Of a stretch of DNA of 64,000 bases, positions 18,704-27,822 are shown piece after piece. Both the position numbers and the translations under genes were made by a program. The first letter of the stretch is position 1. Each line of letters begins with the position of its first letter. The DNA is taken from positions 62,001-126,000 of the forward strand of contig NZ_JADPKT010000020.1 in assembly GCF_023074075.1 (NCBI RefSeq), in the 5' to 3' direction. Source of the stretch: Bradyrhizobium sp. 138. Its GTDB lineage: Bacteria > Pseudomonadota > Alphaproteobacteria > Rhizobiales > Xanthobacteraceae. The notes under the pieces were generated by a model that did not search any database, was not told the DNA's origin, and saw only the letters and a program-made list of their open reading frames with translations.

Positions 18704-20149
18704 ATGACTGACCAGGTCGTCCACAGCGCGGTTCAACCGTTTTCGGCACGTGCGGCGCTCCCTTGGGCAGTAGGCCTCAGCGTCTATGCCCTGCTGCTGA
18801 TCGCCGGGCCGCGGCTGCTCGGTGATCCCGACAGCTATTCTCATATCGAGGTCGGGCGTTGGATCATCGCGCATGGCACTCTGCCAACGAGCGATCCCTT
18901 TTCGTTTTCGAAGCATGGCGCGCCCTGGATCACGTTCGAATGGCTCTCGGAAGTCGTCTACGCCGGAGCCTACGCAGTGTCCGGCTGGCCCGGCGTCGTC
19001 GTTGTCGCAGCCGCGGCGATCGCGCTCGCCTTCGGCCTGTTCACCTCCTTCCTGTTGCGCGAGCTTTCGCCAACCCTGACGCTGCTCATGGTGATCGCAG
19101 CCGTCGTCCTGCTCGCGCCGCACATGCTGGCGCGGCCGCATGTCCTCGTGCTGCCGGTGATGGTGACCTGGGCGGCTGCGCTGGTGCGCTGCATGGATCG
19201 CGGCGGGCCTCCGCCATACTGGGCGCTGCCGCTGCTGGTCCTGTGGACCAATCTGCATGGCAGCGTGGTGCTGGCGCTCGGGCTGATCGGCCCGGCGGTG
19301 CTCGAGGCGCTGGCGCGTGAGGAGCGAAGCGAATGGCCGCGCCTGCTGCTGCGGTGGCTACCGTTCTCGGCACTTGCGGTTGCCGCGTCCTGCCTGACGC
19401 CGCACGGGCCGGAACCGCTGCTGATGCCGCTGACGACACTCGGCCTCGGCTCTGCGCTCGCCTGGATCGGGGAATGGCGACCGCAGGATTTCAGCCATAT
19501 CGGTGGCTTCGAGTTGCTGCTGCTGGCGGGCATTTTTGCGCTCTCGCGCGGCGTGACGCTGCCGGTCGTCCGGACCCTGGTGGTGATCGGCTTGCTCCAT
19601 TTCGCGCTGGCGCAGGTGCGCAATGCGGATCTGCTGGCCATGCTGGCGCCGCTCTATCTGGCGGCCCCGTTGGGTCGGCAGTTCGGCAAGCGGAGCGCGG
19701 ACGATGCGGAGGGCTCCTCGCGCGGCCTGAATTGGGTCGCGTTCGGTGTCTTGGTCGCGATGAGCGGGGCGGCGCTGGCGCGCGACATACGGCCGGTTGC
19801 CAACATCACCCCGCAGGCTGCCATCGCTCAAGCCGACCTCGCCAACGCGGGGCGCGTGCTCAACGATTATTCCTTCGGCGGCTATTTGATCTTTGCCGGC
19901 ATTCCCACCTTTATCGATGGTCGGGGCGAGCTGTACGGGGGACCGTTCATCGACCGCTACAATCGTGCCCTGGCGCTGGTGGACCTCGCAGATCTACTCA
20001 AGCTGCTCGACGAATATGACATCGGCGCGACGCTGCTCGCACCGCGGACACCGGCGGTCGCGATGCTCGACCGGCTGCCCCAATGGCAACGCGTCTACAG
20101 CGACGATGTGGCGGTTGTGCACAAGCGGCGAGATACGCCGCAAAGATAG
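18704..20149 (+). CDS. Polytopic GT-C-like membrane protein, paralogue A
   Basis: 481 residues from the ATG at 18704, with about ten membrane segments. The first periplasmic loop holds DPDSYSHIEVGRWIIAHG then LPTSDPFSFSKHG and PWITFEWLSEVVYA. This D-x(n)-G-x-P-x-D pattern resembles that of GT-C glycosyltransferases that use polyprenyl-phosphate sugars. The C-terminal soluble part has FGGYLIFAGIPTFIDGRGEL and LLDEYDIGATLLAP. The protein is a clear paralogue of the one at 23551-25050. It faces the methyltransferase gene with one base between stops. Glycosyltransferase function is a fold-level inference; most relatives are annotated only as hypothetical. Confidence 0.7.
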   Translation: MTDQVVHSAVQPFSARAALPWAVGLSVYALLLIAGPRLLGDPDSYSHIEVGRWIIAHGTLPTSDPFSFSKHGAPWITFEWLSEVVYAGAYAVSGWPGVVVVAAAAIALAFGLFTSFLLRELSPTLTLLMVIAAVVLLAPHMLARPHVLVLPVMVTWAAALVRCMDRGGPPPYWALPLLVLWTNLHGSVVLALGLIGPAVLEALAREERSEWPRLLLRWLPFSALAVAASCLTPHGPEPLLMPLTTLGLGSALAWIGEWRPQDFSHIGGFELLLLAGIFALSRGVTLPVVRTLVVIGLLHFALAQVRNADLLAMLAPLYLAAPLGRQFGKRSADDAEGSSRGLNWVAFGVLVAMSGAALARDIRPVANITPQAAIAQADLANAGRVLNDYSFGGYLIFAGIPTFIDGRGELYGGPFIDRYNRALALVDLADLLKLLDEYDIGATLLAPRTPAVAMLDRLPQWQRVYSDDVAVVHKRRDTPQR

Positions 20150-20150
20150 C

Positions 20151-20834
20151 TCAGACGGTCCCGAAGGCGGCGTATTGCCCGCCGAGCCACACGCCGCTCA
20201 GGGCTCCTTCGAGGCGCCGCGCCGGCTTGGTGTCCCAGGGGAGCAGCAGGAAATGCCGCGCGCCGATATCGCGCAAGCCCCCCGCAGCCATCAACTTGCG
20301 GGTGGCGCGGGCACCGAGCAAGACGGCATCCCGGTCGAACTCACAGCGCGCAACGGCCAGGCGCGTCAGCGGATTGTACGGATTGTGCTCGATCACGCAG
20401 ACGAGCCCGCCGGGGCGTGTCACACGCCGCATCTCGGCGATGAACTGCGCCCATTCGGTCGGCACGACATGGTGCATCACGCAAACGGCCGCAACCAGAT
20501 CGAAGCTGGCGTCGTCGAACGGAAACGTGCGGCCGTCAAACTCACGGTAGTCGACCCCGCCGTTGGCCGTGCGGGCCTGCGCCAGGCTGGCCGATGAAAC
20601 GTCGATGCCGCTCAAGCGGCCGACCATGCCGTGCAACAGGGGGTGAAGGCTGCCGACACCGCAGCCGACGTCCAGCATGTCGGGCCTCTCCGCGTCCAGC
20701 CGCTGCGCGATCAGATCGCGCAGCAGATCGGCCTTCGCACGCATGAAGAAATCATGCGGCAGGCCGGAGAAGTCGATCGAGGATTGGACGACGTCGCGAT
20801 ACTTGTCGTGATAGCCGTCGAAGAGTTCGGTCAT
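20151..20834 (-). CDS. Class I SAM-dependent methyltransferase
   Basis: 227 residues from the ATG at 20834. The SAM-binding glycine motif DVGCGVGSLHPLL lies at about 50-62, then an acidic strand end in LSGIDVSSASL and a post-motif FDLVAAVCVMHHV. This is the Methyltransf_11/25 pattern seen in UbiE-like and sugar or lipid methyltransferases. Its start lies seven bases after the stop of the GT2 gene upstream, so the two are cotranscribed. The context suggests methylation of a glycan or lipid-linked intermediate. Substrate unknown. Confidence 0.85.
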   Translation of the reverse strand: MTELFDGYHDKYRDVVQSSIDFSGLPHDFFMRAKADLLRDLIAQRLDAERPDMLDVGCGVGSLHPLLHGMVGRLSGIDVSSASLAQARTANGGVDYREFDGRTFPFDDASFDLVAAVCVMHHVVPTEWAQFIAEMRRVTRPGGLVCVIEHNPYNPLTRLAVARCEFDRDAVLLGARATRKLMAAGGLRDIGARHFLLLPWDTKPARRLEGALSGVWLGGQYAAFGTV

Positions 20835-20841
20835 GCGCGGG

Positions 20842-21837
20842 TCACTCGTTGACGGCGTGGATCGCAGGCGCTGCCGCCGCCTCGGCGCGATCGAAGCCGG
20901 CGCGCGTCTGCACCACATAGAGCGGGCGCCGTTTCACCTCGGCATGGATGCGGCCGACATAGAGCCCCACGATCCCGGTCATCAGCATGTTGATTCCGCA
21001 CAGCAGGGACACGACGACGATGGTCGACGACCAGCCGGTCACGAGATGGCTGTCCTTGCTGAGCCACAACAGGATCACCCAGCCGCCGTAGAGCAGGGCC
21101 AGTCCCGAGACCGTCAATCCGCACCAGATCGCAAGCCGCAAGGGAAGATCGGAAAAGCCGAGCGCGGCGTTCATCGCGAGCCGCACCATCTTGAACAACG
21201 GGTATTTGGTTTCGCCCGCTGCGCGCTCGAGGCGATGGAAGGCGACCTCGGCCTGCCGGAAACCGAGCCATGCGATCATGCCGCGCACGAAGCGGTCCTG
21301 CTCCGGCATCTGCCGTAGTGCCTCTAGCACCTTGCGATCGATCAGGCGGAAGTCGCCGACATCGGCGGGGATGCCGACGGAGGACATCCTGCCGAGCAGC
21401 CGGTAGAACAGATGCGCGGTCGCGCGCTTGAACCGGCTTTCGCCCTCGCGCGACAGGCGGCGGGCATGGACGATGTCGTTGCCTTCCTTCCACTTCGCGA
21501 TCAGTTGCTCGATCACTTCGGGCGGATCCTGCAGATCGGCATCCATGACGATGATTGCGTCACCTTCCGCGGCGTCCATGCCGGCGGTGATCGCGATCTG
21601 ATGGCCGAAGTTTCGCGACAAGCCGATGTAGCGAAAGCGCGGATCGCGCTTGGCGAGCGCCTGCAGCACGATCGAGCTGGAATCCTTGCTGCCGTCGTCG
21701 ACGAAGATCGCTTCCGCCGGACCGTCGAGCCGGGACATGACCTGATCGAGCCGGCGCAACAGGACCGGCAGCACGGCTTCCTCGTTGAAAACGGGGATGA
21801 TCAGGCTGTAGCGGATCGAACTGGAATTGGCCGCCAT
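20842..21837 (-). CDS. Family 2 glycosyltransferase, polyprenyl-phosphate sugar synthase type
   Basis: 331 residues. The catalytic GT-A domain has YSLIIPVFNEEAVLPVLL, then AIFVDDGSKDSS, SRNFGHQIAITAGMDAA and VMDADLQDPPEVI, as in DPM1, GtrB and ArnC. Two C-terminal membrane segments (about 230-255 and 265-290) are also typical of GtrB/ArnC. Such enzymes move a sugar from a nucleotide donor to undecaprenyl phosphate at the inner membrane, giving the donor used by GT-C enzymes. Polytopic candidates for the acceptor step lie next to it. The ATG at 21837 begins MAANSSS. The sugar cannot be inferred. Confidence 0.9.
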   Translation of the reverse strand: MAANSSSIRYSLIIPVFNEEAVLPVLLRRLDQVMSRLDGPAEAIFVDDGSKDSSSIVLQALAKRDPRFRYIGLSRNFGHQIAITAGMDAAEGDAIIVMDADLQDPPEVIEQLIAKWKEGNDIVHARRLSREGESRFKRATAHLFYRLLGRMSSVGIPADVGDFRLIDRKVLEALRQMPEQDRFVRGMIAWLGFRQAEVAFHRLERAAGETKYPLFKMVRLAMNAALGFSDLPLRLAIWCGLTVSGLALLYGGWVILLWLSKDSHLVTGWSSTIVVVSLLCGINMLMTGIVGLYVGRIHAEVKRRPLYVVQTRAGFDRAEAAAAPAIHAVNE

Positions 21838-22015
21838 GCGAGAGATTCCGACTGGGTTGCAGGGCTTGAACCTAATTCACCGGTGGTTAAGGTCGCCTTG
21901 CCGCAAACGTTAAGGATCGAGGGCGCCGCGGCGGGTTCGTACCGCTGGACCAGGGGCGGGGAGCGAAGCGGAATGGTGAAGCCGGATTAACCATGCCGTG
22001 CAGCCGCGGCTTGGT

Positions 22016-23554
22016 CTAGGACCCGCGGCGGATCTTGTAGAGAACAAATCGCTCTGAGGTGTCCAACACCTCCAGCAGATCCGGCAGCGGGTTCGCCGCC
22101 GGCGGTCCGAGCACATAGAGATAGTCGTAGTCCAGGTACCAGGTGCGGATGAACGGCGGAACGTCCGCGGGCGGCTGACGTGTCGCAATCGCGTTGAGCA
22201 GGCTCGACGGCACCGGCCCTCCGTAGGGAATGGCAAGACGGCGCACGGCTTCGCGTGCCCGCACCGGCTGCTTGCCCGCTTCCGTGAATAGATTGGGCAC
22301 GAACGCGTTGGCATAGTGCACGGCCAGCGTCGGCGCATAATACATTGGGTACGAGGTGAGGTCGGCGAACGGCGGGTCTCCATTGTCGCCGGTGCTGCCG
22401 ACGAGGATGCGGGAGCCGCGATCGATCTTGTGGAACGACCGGATCATGGCCGCATAGTCGGCGCGGTAAGGCAGCCACACCGCGAGGACGATGGCGAGAT
22501 TGAGCAGTATGATGCCGCTGATTGCGGCGAGCGCAGCCATTCTCCACGCCTGGCTCGGCAACGACAGCGAGCAGAAGGCCGGCAGGATCAGAGCTGCAGC
22601 CGGAATCACGCGAAGGTCGACAAACGAGGTTCCGAACAGTTTCGAGGGAATGACGAGGTAGAGCAGTGCAAAGCCGATCGCGAGCCAGATGCCGGCCGGC
22701 TCGAGCTTGAGGACGCCGCGCCTTGCGGCGAAAAGCAACGCGGTCATCAGCGCCAATCCGGTCACGGCCGATGCCGTCAGACTGTAGCCATTCAGGATGC
22801 GCAACGGCCAGACCGGCTTGAATCCGAGGAACCAGCTCGTCCCTTCGCTTCCGATCGAACCTGCAGTCATCTGCATGATCCCGAATAGCACAAGCGCCGG
22901 CAGGGCCAGCGCGCCGAGCCGCGCGGCCGCGACCCGGTACGATATTCGCTGATGATTGATGCGGGAGAGCTCGTAGAGGCCAAGCGTCGCGCCGTAGATG
23001 CCGAGGGAGAAAAAATGCGCCGTGTATAGCGCTCCGACGAAGAGCGTGTTGGCGAGGAGACGCAGAGGCCAGGGGCCCTCCGCCAGCATCAGATAGACGG
23101 CGATGCCCCAGAGCGCGAGGCCAAGCCCGAACTCGAAATTCACGAAGCCCCAGCTGAACGGCAGACAGTAGAGGAACGCGAGCGCAGCGAAGCCGGCAAG
23201 ATGAACCCGGCCCTTCCGGGCCCATTCGAGCAGCAGCGCGCCGGTGACAATCAGCAATTGGCTCAGCAGCAGAAACAGCCGTGTGGCGGCCTCGACGCTC
23301 ATCAGCCGCGCCAGCTGCGGGACCAAGAGATCCATGCCGAGGTTGGGATAGAACGCCCAGGCCACCTCGTAATGCGGATTGGCGTCGGGAGTGCCGCTCT
23401 GGCTCAGAATGTACATACGGGCGAGGTGATTGGGATAATCGACCATCGCGGGAATGGGGGTCAGCAGCACCGGAAGGAACGAGACGGCCGCCAGCATTGC
23501 GAGAACGGCGATCGCCACGGAGCGGTCCGAGTCAACGCGAGCCGGGATCGTCAA
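22016..23554 (-). CDS. Polytopic membrane protein of the glycosylation cluster
   Basis: 512 residues with about ten or eleven membrane segments. It begins at a TTG (23554) that overlaps the TGA of the upstream gene in a TTGA, so translation is probably coupled. An early loop has TPIPAMVDYPNHLARMYILS. The Asp-Tyr-Pro-Asn-His element is placed like the Asp motifs of GT-C proteins but is not a clear match. The C-terminal soluble part has RILVGSTGDNGDPPFADL and RTWYLDYDYLYVLGPP. No family is recognised with confidence. Operon position suggests a role in lipid-linked glycan transfer or flipping. Confidence 0.75.
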   Translation of the reverse strand: MTIPARVDSDRSVAIAVLAMLAAVSFLPVLLTPIPAMVDYPNHLARMYILSQSGTPDANPHYEVAWAFYPNLGMDLLVPQLARLMSVEAATRLFLLLSQLLIVTGALLLEWARKGRVHLAGFAALAFLYCLPFSWGFVNFEFGLGLALWGIAVYLMLAEGPWPLRLLANTLFVGALYTAHFFSLGIYGATLGLYELSRINHQRISYRVAAARLGALALPALVLFGIMQMTAGSIGSEGTSWFLGFKPVWPLRILNGYSLTASAVTGLALMTALLFAARRGVLKLEPAGIWLAIGFALLYLVIPSKLFGTSFVDLRVIPAAALILPAFCSLSLPSQAWRMAALAAISGIILLNLAIVLAVWLPYRADYAAMIRSFHKIDRGSRILVGSTGDNGDPPFADLTSYPMYYAPTLAVHYANAFVPNLFTEAGKQPVRAREAVRRLAIPYGGPVPSSLLNAIATRQPPADVPPFIRTWYLDYDYLYVLGPPAANPLPDLLEVLDTSERFVLYKIRRGS

Positions 23555-25050
23555 GGTCGGCCTGTCGAGGGCATCACGGCGGCGCTGTCCGCATGATCTC
23601 GCACGTGGATCACGGCGATGTCGTCCGCATAGATCCGCTTCCAGCCCTTGAGCTGGTCGAGGATCTGCGGGCCCGGCGCATCGGCAGCCAGGAGCGTCGC
23701 GTCGATCCTGTACTCGTCGAGCAGGCGGGGCAGCAGCTCGGGCTTCTGGCCTTCCGTCGCCTTGAAGAAGTCCATGATGAATTTCTCGCCATAGAGCTCG
23801 GCGCGGCCGTCGACGAAGACCGGAATATCGCGCGAGATCAGATAGCCGCCGAACCGATAGGCGTTGAAAATGCGCTGCACCTTGCGTTGCTCGAGCAGGT
23901 CGACGGCCGCGACCGGCGTGTGCGTCATGGTGAAGGTGAAGCGGTGGTGCCCCATGTAGAGCGACGTCGAGGTCCAGCTTGCGGCCACGATCATCAGCGC
24001 GCCGAGCGCTGTGACATAGCGGGCCGGCCAGCGGTCGGCACCGCTGACGTCAGGCGCCGGGCGTGGGAACATCTCGCCGAGCGGCTTTGCCAGCACCAGC
24101 GGCACCAAGAACGCGAATGCCTCGATGCTCCTGACATGGGTCAGCGCGCTCCAGGTCAGGAACAGGATCAGGACGATCCGGGGCGCCGACAGCACGAGGC
24201 CGCGATAATAGCCGAATGCGATCAGGCCGAGCAGGGCGCCTTCGAAGGAGGTAAACGTGGCGAAGTTCGCCGGCATCCATTCGTAGATCAGCGACAGCAG
24301 CTCGCCAAGGCTGAGGATATTGGTCGCGCCCTGCAGCGTCCGCCAGCCGTACGGCGTGCAGCAACTCGCGATCAGCGCGGCGATTCCGAACAGCACCCAG
24401 CGCATGAATAGTCGAAGCCGGCGTCCCTTCCCGGCATGCTCGACCGCCTCGAGCGAGATCGGGCCGATCAGCGCGAGGCCCAGCACGAAGCCGCCATGCA
24501 AATTGGCCCAGAGCACCATCAGCGGCAGCCAAGTCCAGGACGGCGCGGACTTGCGGTCGGCAGCCGCCATCATCAGGCCGACCCACGCCACCATGACGGG
24601 CAGCGCCAGGATATGCGGACGCGCCAGCACATGATGGTTCGACAACAGCAGCGCCAGCATCGCGAACAACACTGCGCGCGGAGTCTCGATCTGCGCGGCG
24701 AGCAGATGGACGAAGATCGCGACCGTCAGCGCGATTGCGACCGCGGTGAGGATGACGGGACCTGCCCAATCCCATTGTGCATGGGAATAGGCGAACAGCA
24801 CCTGCGACAGCCACGACGTCGAAATCCAGGGCGCGCCGGTTCGCGTGAAGGAATAGAAGTCCGTGGTGGGCATGGCGCCGTGATCGAGGATCCATTGCCC
24901 GATCTTGACCTGCCAGAACGTGTCGGAGTCCTGTAGCCGGGTGTCGCCGAGGTAAAGGAAGAACAGATAGGCGCCGGCACCGACGCACAGCGGCACCAGG
25001 GCCCTCGCGCGGCTCTGCACCGCGATGCTGTTGGCAAAGGAAAGGGACAT
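23551..25050 (-). CDS. Polytopic GT-C-like membrane protein, paralogue B
   Basis: 499 residues, about ten membrane segments, first gene of the minus-strand cluster. It shares with paralogue A the loop D-x-D-x-W/Y-x(n)-G-x-WI-x-x-HG (LQDSDTFWQVKIGQWILDHG), then MPTTDFYSFTRTG and PWISTSWLSQVLFA. The C-terminal FGGYLISRDIPVFVDGRAEL and LLDEYRIDATLLAADAP are shared as well. The two proteins appear to be diverged duplicates on opposite strands about 5 kb apart. A GT-C-type transferase role is inferred from the GT2 enzyme in the same operon. The start at 25050 is the first ATG; the 410-base gap upstream holds its promoter. Confidence 0.72.
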   Translation of the reverse strand: MSLSFANSIAVQSRARALVPLCVGAGAYLFFLYLGDTRLQDSDTFWQVKIGQWILDHGAMPTTDFYSFTRTGAPWISTSWLSQVLFAYSHAQWDWAGPVILTAVAIALTVAIFVHLLAAQIETPRAVLFAMLALLLSNHHVLARPHILALPVMVAWVGLMMAAADRKSAPSWTWLPLMVLWANLHGGFVLGLALIGPISLEAVEHAGKGRRLRLFMRWVLFGIAALIASCCTPYGWRTLQGATNILSLGELLSLIYEWMPANFATFTSFEGALLGLIAFGYYRGLVLSAPRIVLILFLTWSALTHVRSIEAFAFLVPLVLAKPLGEMFPRPAPDVSGADRWPARYVTALGALMIVAASWTSTSLYMGHHRFTFTMTHTPVAAVDLLEQRKVQRIFNAYRFGGYLISRDIPVFVDGRAELYGEKFIMDFFKATEGQKPELLPRLLDEYRIDATLLAADAPGPQILDQLKGWKRIYADDIAVIHVRDHADSAAVMPSTGRP

Positions 25051-25460
25051 GCCGCCTCGTCGTCCTGTTATGCTGTCGGTCGAACATGATCCGGACCCGG
25101 AGGGCCGCGTGAGCGCAAGGTGTGGTGCGGTCTTCCGAGACGATCACGCTCAAACGATCATCTGAAGTGCGACGAAGATTCATCTCGTCGCGCTTCAGTC
25201 CGAGCGGGCGGCATTCGACCACGGGCGGTCATAACTTCGAGTAAACCGGCAGGATCAGGCCGGATTCAAGTCCCGACAATTTAACGGATTGTTTTAGATT
25301 TCGATTTACCATCGGCGAATACACGCAAACCGCTCTGTGTTTACGCAGTCGAATTAACTGCGGCGCAATTCTTTGCCTCTACGTTCGGTTCCATGGTCGG
25401 GCTGGGAAGCCGATAAAGACCAGATCAGTTGTAGCCTCGTGTACTCATTTGGAGCACTCC
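25051..25460. other. Gene-free stretch between paralogue B and flp
   Basis: It holds a copy of dispersed repeat A (25083-25196), an AT-richer segment (about 25270-25400) that probably carries the flp promoter, and the leader of flp with GGAGC ahead of the start. No coding frame is supported. Confidence 0.6.
25083..25196. repeat. Dispersed palindromic repeat A, copy 1
   Basis: Shares CATGATCCGGACCCG then AGGGCCGCGT and a following segment with copy 2 at 51866. Both copies end in a stem whose arms differ but still pair: GCGACGA/TCGTCGC here, GCGATGA/TCATCGC in copy 2. The compensating changes point to a structured repeat. Similar short intergenic palindromes are widespread in Bradyrhizobium genomes. 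Confidence 0.7.
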
Positions 25461-25625
25461 ATGAAGAACCTCGTTGCGCGTTTCGTGAAAGATGAATCCG
25501 GCGCCACCGCCATCGAATACGGCCTGATCGCCGCCGGCATCGCGCTGGCGATCATCACCGTCGTCAACAATCTCGGCACCACGCTGAACGCCAAGTTCAC
25601 CTCGATCTCGACCAGCCTCAAGTAA
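25461..25625 (+). CDS. Flp/Fap-type pilin, orphan
   Basis: 54 residues: a short basic leader MKNLVARFVKDESG, a cleavage site after the Gly, then ATAIEYGLIAAGIALAIITV, the Flp pilin signature with the Glu-Tyr pair and hydrophobic core, and a C-terminal tail to TSLK. Class IVb prepilins like this are processed by a TadV/CpaA prepilin peptidase and assembled by the Tad machinery. No tad or cpa gene is in the window, so it is an orphan or one of several flp copies. GGAGC lies ahead of the ATG and a strong terminator follows, so it is probably a highly expressed single-gene unit. Confidence 0.93.
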   Translation: MKNLVARFVKDESGATAIEYGLIAAGIALAIITVVNNLGTTLNAKFTSISTSLK

Positions 25626-25650
25626 GGCCGGACGAACCAGAGACTTTCGA

Positions 25651-25681
25651 GAGCCCCGTCCTTGACGGGGCTCTTTTCTTT
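25651..25681 (+). terminator. Rho-independent terminator after flp
   Basis: Stem GAGCCCCGTC / GACGGGGCTC with a short CTT loop at 25651-25673, followed by TTTTCTTT. It is 25 bases after the pilin stop. Confidence 0.9.
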
Positions 25682-25716
25682 GGGCCCGGCTTGTCAGCTC
25701 AGCTTTCAGTTCAGTT

Positions 25717-26700
25717 TCAGTTTTCCTGGACGAGGCTTGCCAGTCCAGTCGACGAAGCCGGCGCGACAGACCCGCGCGGCGCGCGGCTCCAGTCGAGGCA
25801 GAATTTGACGGCCCAGATCGAGGCTGCGGCGAGCGCGATGCCCGCAGCGACGTCGATGATATAATGCGCGCCGATCACCGGCGTCGCCGCGATCATCATC
25901 AGGTTGAGCGCGGCCGCGATGCCGCCGATGCCGCGCACCGGCCACAGCGCCCACATGTAGAGCACGGCCGATGCCGCGTGAAAGCTCGGAAACGAGACGA
26001 TGCCGGACAGAAAGAACAGCCGGAGCTCATGCAGGCTGCCGTCCCGAAGTGCGAGGATGTCGCGGAGCTGTCCGGCATAGACCGCGGTGTTGATCTCGGG
26101 GAAATGCGCGGCCGGCAAATTCAGTGCGTAATAGGTGCCGATCGCGGGCACCACCGCGGAGATCGTGATGGTGACCGCGAGCGCGAGGCTCATCGCGAGC
26201 ATGAACAATTGCAGACGCACATAGCGCGCCGTCAATGCCAGCACGACGGGAATGCCGAGCAGCGGAAGCTTGATCAGTCCGTAGGCGTGCGCGAGGCTCA
26301 TCGCGAGCCAGGGATGATCGTTGACGTAGCGCGCGATCGGTTCCGGATCGAGGCCCAGTGCCCGGTCGATCGCCAGCAGCGCCTGGTCCTGCAGCGGCCA
26401 GTTCAGCTTGCCGGCGACGTAGCTCAGTGGTCCGACAATGGCGCAGGTGAGAATGATCTGTCCGATGGTGCCGAGCGAAAACACCAGCTTCGGATCCGCC
26501 AGCTCGCCTTTGATGATCCGATGGCCATAGGCGGCCGCGACCAGCACCACGGCGATCGCCACGGTCACGCAATAGGCGACCGGCTCGAGACTGAGTCCCG
26601 TGGAGGGAAGGCCGAGCGCCAGCAGGGCACCCATCCCGAGAATCGGAAACCAGTTGAGATGGAAAAGCTGCCAGGCGGTCCGGGAGTCCGTATCGTGCAT
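25717..26700 (-). CDS. PAP2 superfamily phosphatase, membrane
   Basis: 327 residues with about seven membrane segments. The C-terminal half has the later parts of the PAP2 signature, FPSFHAASAVLY (about 245-256) and GAHYIIDVAAGI (about 285-296), with the two catalytic His residues and the Asp. The first KxxxxxxRP motif is not obvious, as in the inositol-phosphorylceramide-synthase-like PAP2_3 branch. Possible substrates are lipid phosphates, including polyprenyl pyrophosphate or phosphatidate. The gene starts at 26700 and shares the gap after flp. A role in recycling carrier lipid for the nearby glycosylation cluster is conceivable but not shown. Confidence 0.85.
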   Translation of the reverse strand: MHDTDSRTAWQLFHLNWFPILGMGALLALGLPSTGLSLEPVAYCVTVAIAVVLVAAAYGHRIIKGELADPKLVFSLGTIGQIILTCAIVGPLSYVAGKLNWPLQDQALLAIDRALGLDPEPIARYVNDHPWLAMSLAHAYGLIKLPLLGIPVVLALTARYVRLQLFMLAMSLALAVTITISAVVPAIGTYYALNLPAAHFPEINTAVYAGQLRDILALRDGSLHELRLFFLSGIVSFPSFHAASAVLYMWALWPVRGIGGIAAALNLMMIAATPVIGAHYIIDVAAGIALAAASIWAVKFCLDWSRAPRGSVAPASSTGLASLVQEN

Positions 26701-26990
26701 GGTGCACCGAAATGGAATGGCATTGCCTCCGGACTGTTACGGACCGGCTTTAAGGTCGCGATAACAATCGTGGTTATCGGACTTACAAACATTGCATGGG
26801 ACTTTTAGACGTTTGCGGCGCGGCCTCTGGGCTGGCGCTCCCGTCCGGTCGCCGTGACGCCTCACGCATTTCCCATCTTGTCATCCACCCTGAATAGTTG
26901 TTCAGTCCTTGCGGGGCGATTTGCATCTTTTGCGTGACGAAGCGTTCAGCCGCGGGGCGTGCGGCAAGCGTGTGGGACAGGAAGCGCGCC

Positions 26991-27671
26991 ATGGTTTATC
27001 GGCGGACGCATCAAGTGGTTAAGCGCCTTGCGGCGCGGCGCAGCGCGATTCTCACGGCGGCGCGGGAGACGGCGGCGGAAGGCGGGATGGCGGCGGTGCA
27101 GATCGCGCCGGTCGCGGTCCGGGCCAATGTCGCGGCTGGCACGGTCTACCGCTACTTCCCCTCCAAGGCCGAGCTGATCTCCGAACTCATTGCCGAGGTC
27201 TCCCGCGACGAGCTCGCGGCGATCCGCCGGGCAGCCGATGCCGCGCCGGGGCCGTCCTCGGCATTGGCCGCGGCCGTGACGACGGTGGCGGTCCATACCC
27301 TGTCGCAGCGCAGGCTCGCCTGGGGCATCCTGGCCGAGCCCGTCGATGTCGATGTCAGTGCCTCCAGGCTTGCCAGCCGGCGCGAGATCGCGGGCGAGAT
27401 CGCGTCCCGCATCGACGCGGCCGTGCGCGCCGGCCATCTGCCGGCGCAGGACACCGCGCTCGCCGCCACCGCGTTGCTCGGCGCGCTGCATGAGGCCCTG
27501 GTCGGACCGCTCGCGCCCGACAATCTCGACGACCCCGTCAAGATGCGTGACGCGGTGCAGACGGTGACGCTGCTGGCCCTGCGCGCGGTCGGCGTCATGG
27601 ACGCCCGCGCCCGTGGTCTGGTGGTACAGCAGACCCTGCTGCCGACGACGAAGGCGCTGGTTGGGGCGTAA
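26991..27671 (+). CDS. TetR/AcrR family transcriptional regulator
   Basis: 226 residues from the ATG at 26991; the frame extends to 26898 but the added residues are not TetR-like. The N-terminal helix-turn-helix includes RRSAILTAARETAAEGGMAAV and ANVAAGTVYRYFPSKAELI (about 20-65), the standard TetR DNA-binding layout. The ligand-binding domain is all-helical. It has no obvious divergent partner; the PAP2 gene about 290 bases upstream on the opposite strand is the nearest candidate target. No operator was identified. Ligand unknown. Confidence 0.92.
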   Translation: MVYRRTHQVVKRLAARRSAILTAARETAAEGGMAAVQIAPVAVRANVAAGTVYRYFPSKAELISELIAEVSRDELAAIRRAADAAPGPSSALAAAVTTVAVHTLSQRRLAWGILAEPVDVDVSASRLASRREIAGEIASRIDAAVRAGHLPAQDTALAATALLGALHEALVGPLAPDNLDDPVKMRDAVQTVTLLALRAVGVMDARARGLVVQQTLLPTTKALVGA

Positions 27672-27822
27672 AGTCGGCCGCGCGGCCGGGGTGGCGGCCT
27701 GACCCCGCTCAGGGTCTTGACCGAGCGAGCCTTTTCGCAAAACCGCAGCAAGCCCGCCGGAAGCTCCGGCTACTTTGCATGGGGTTGTTTTTCGACTTTT
27801 TGTTCGGCCCGCCCTGGCGGGG

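Noticed and set aside
27756..27770. GCCGGA/TCCGGC hairpin after the TetR gene at 26991
   Set aside because: Short stem and no adjacent T-run, so not annotated as a terminator.
27803..27820. CCCGCC/GGCGGG palindrome downstream of pyk
   Set aside because: Two-base loop and no T-run on the correct strand; not enough for a terminator or operator call.
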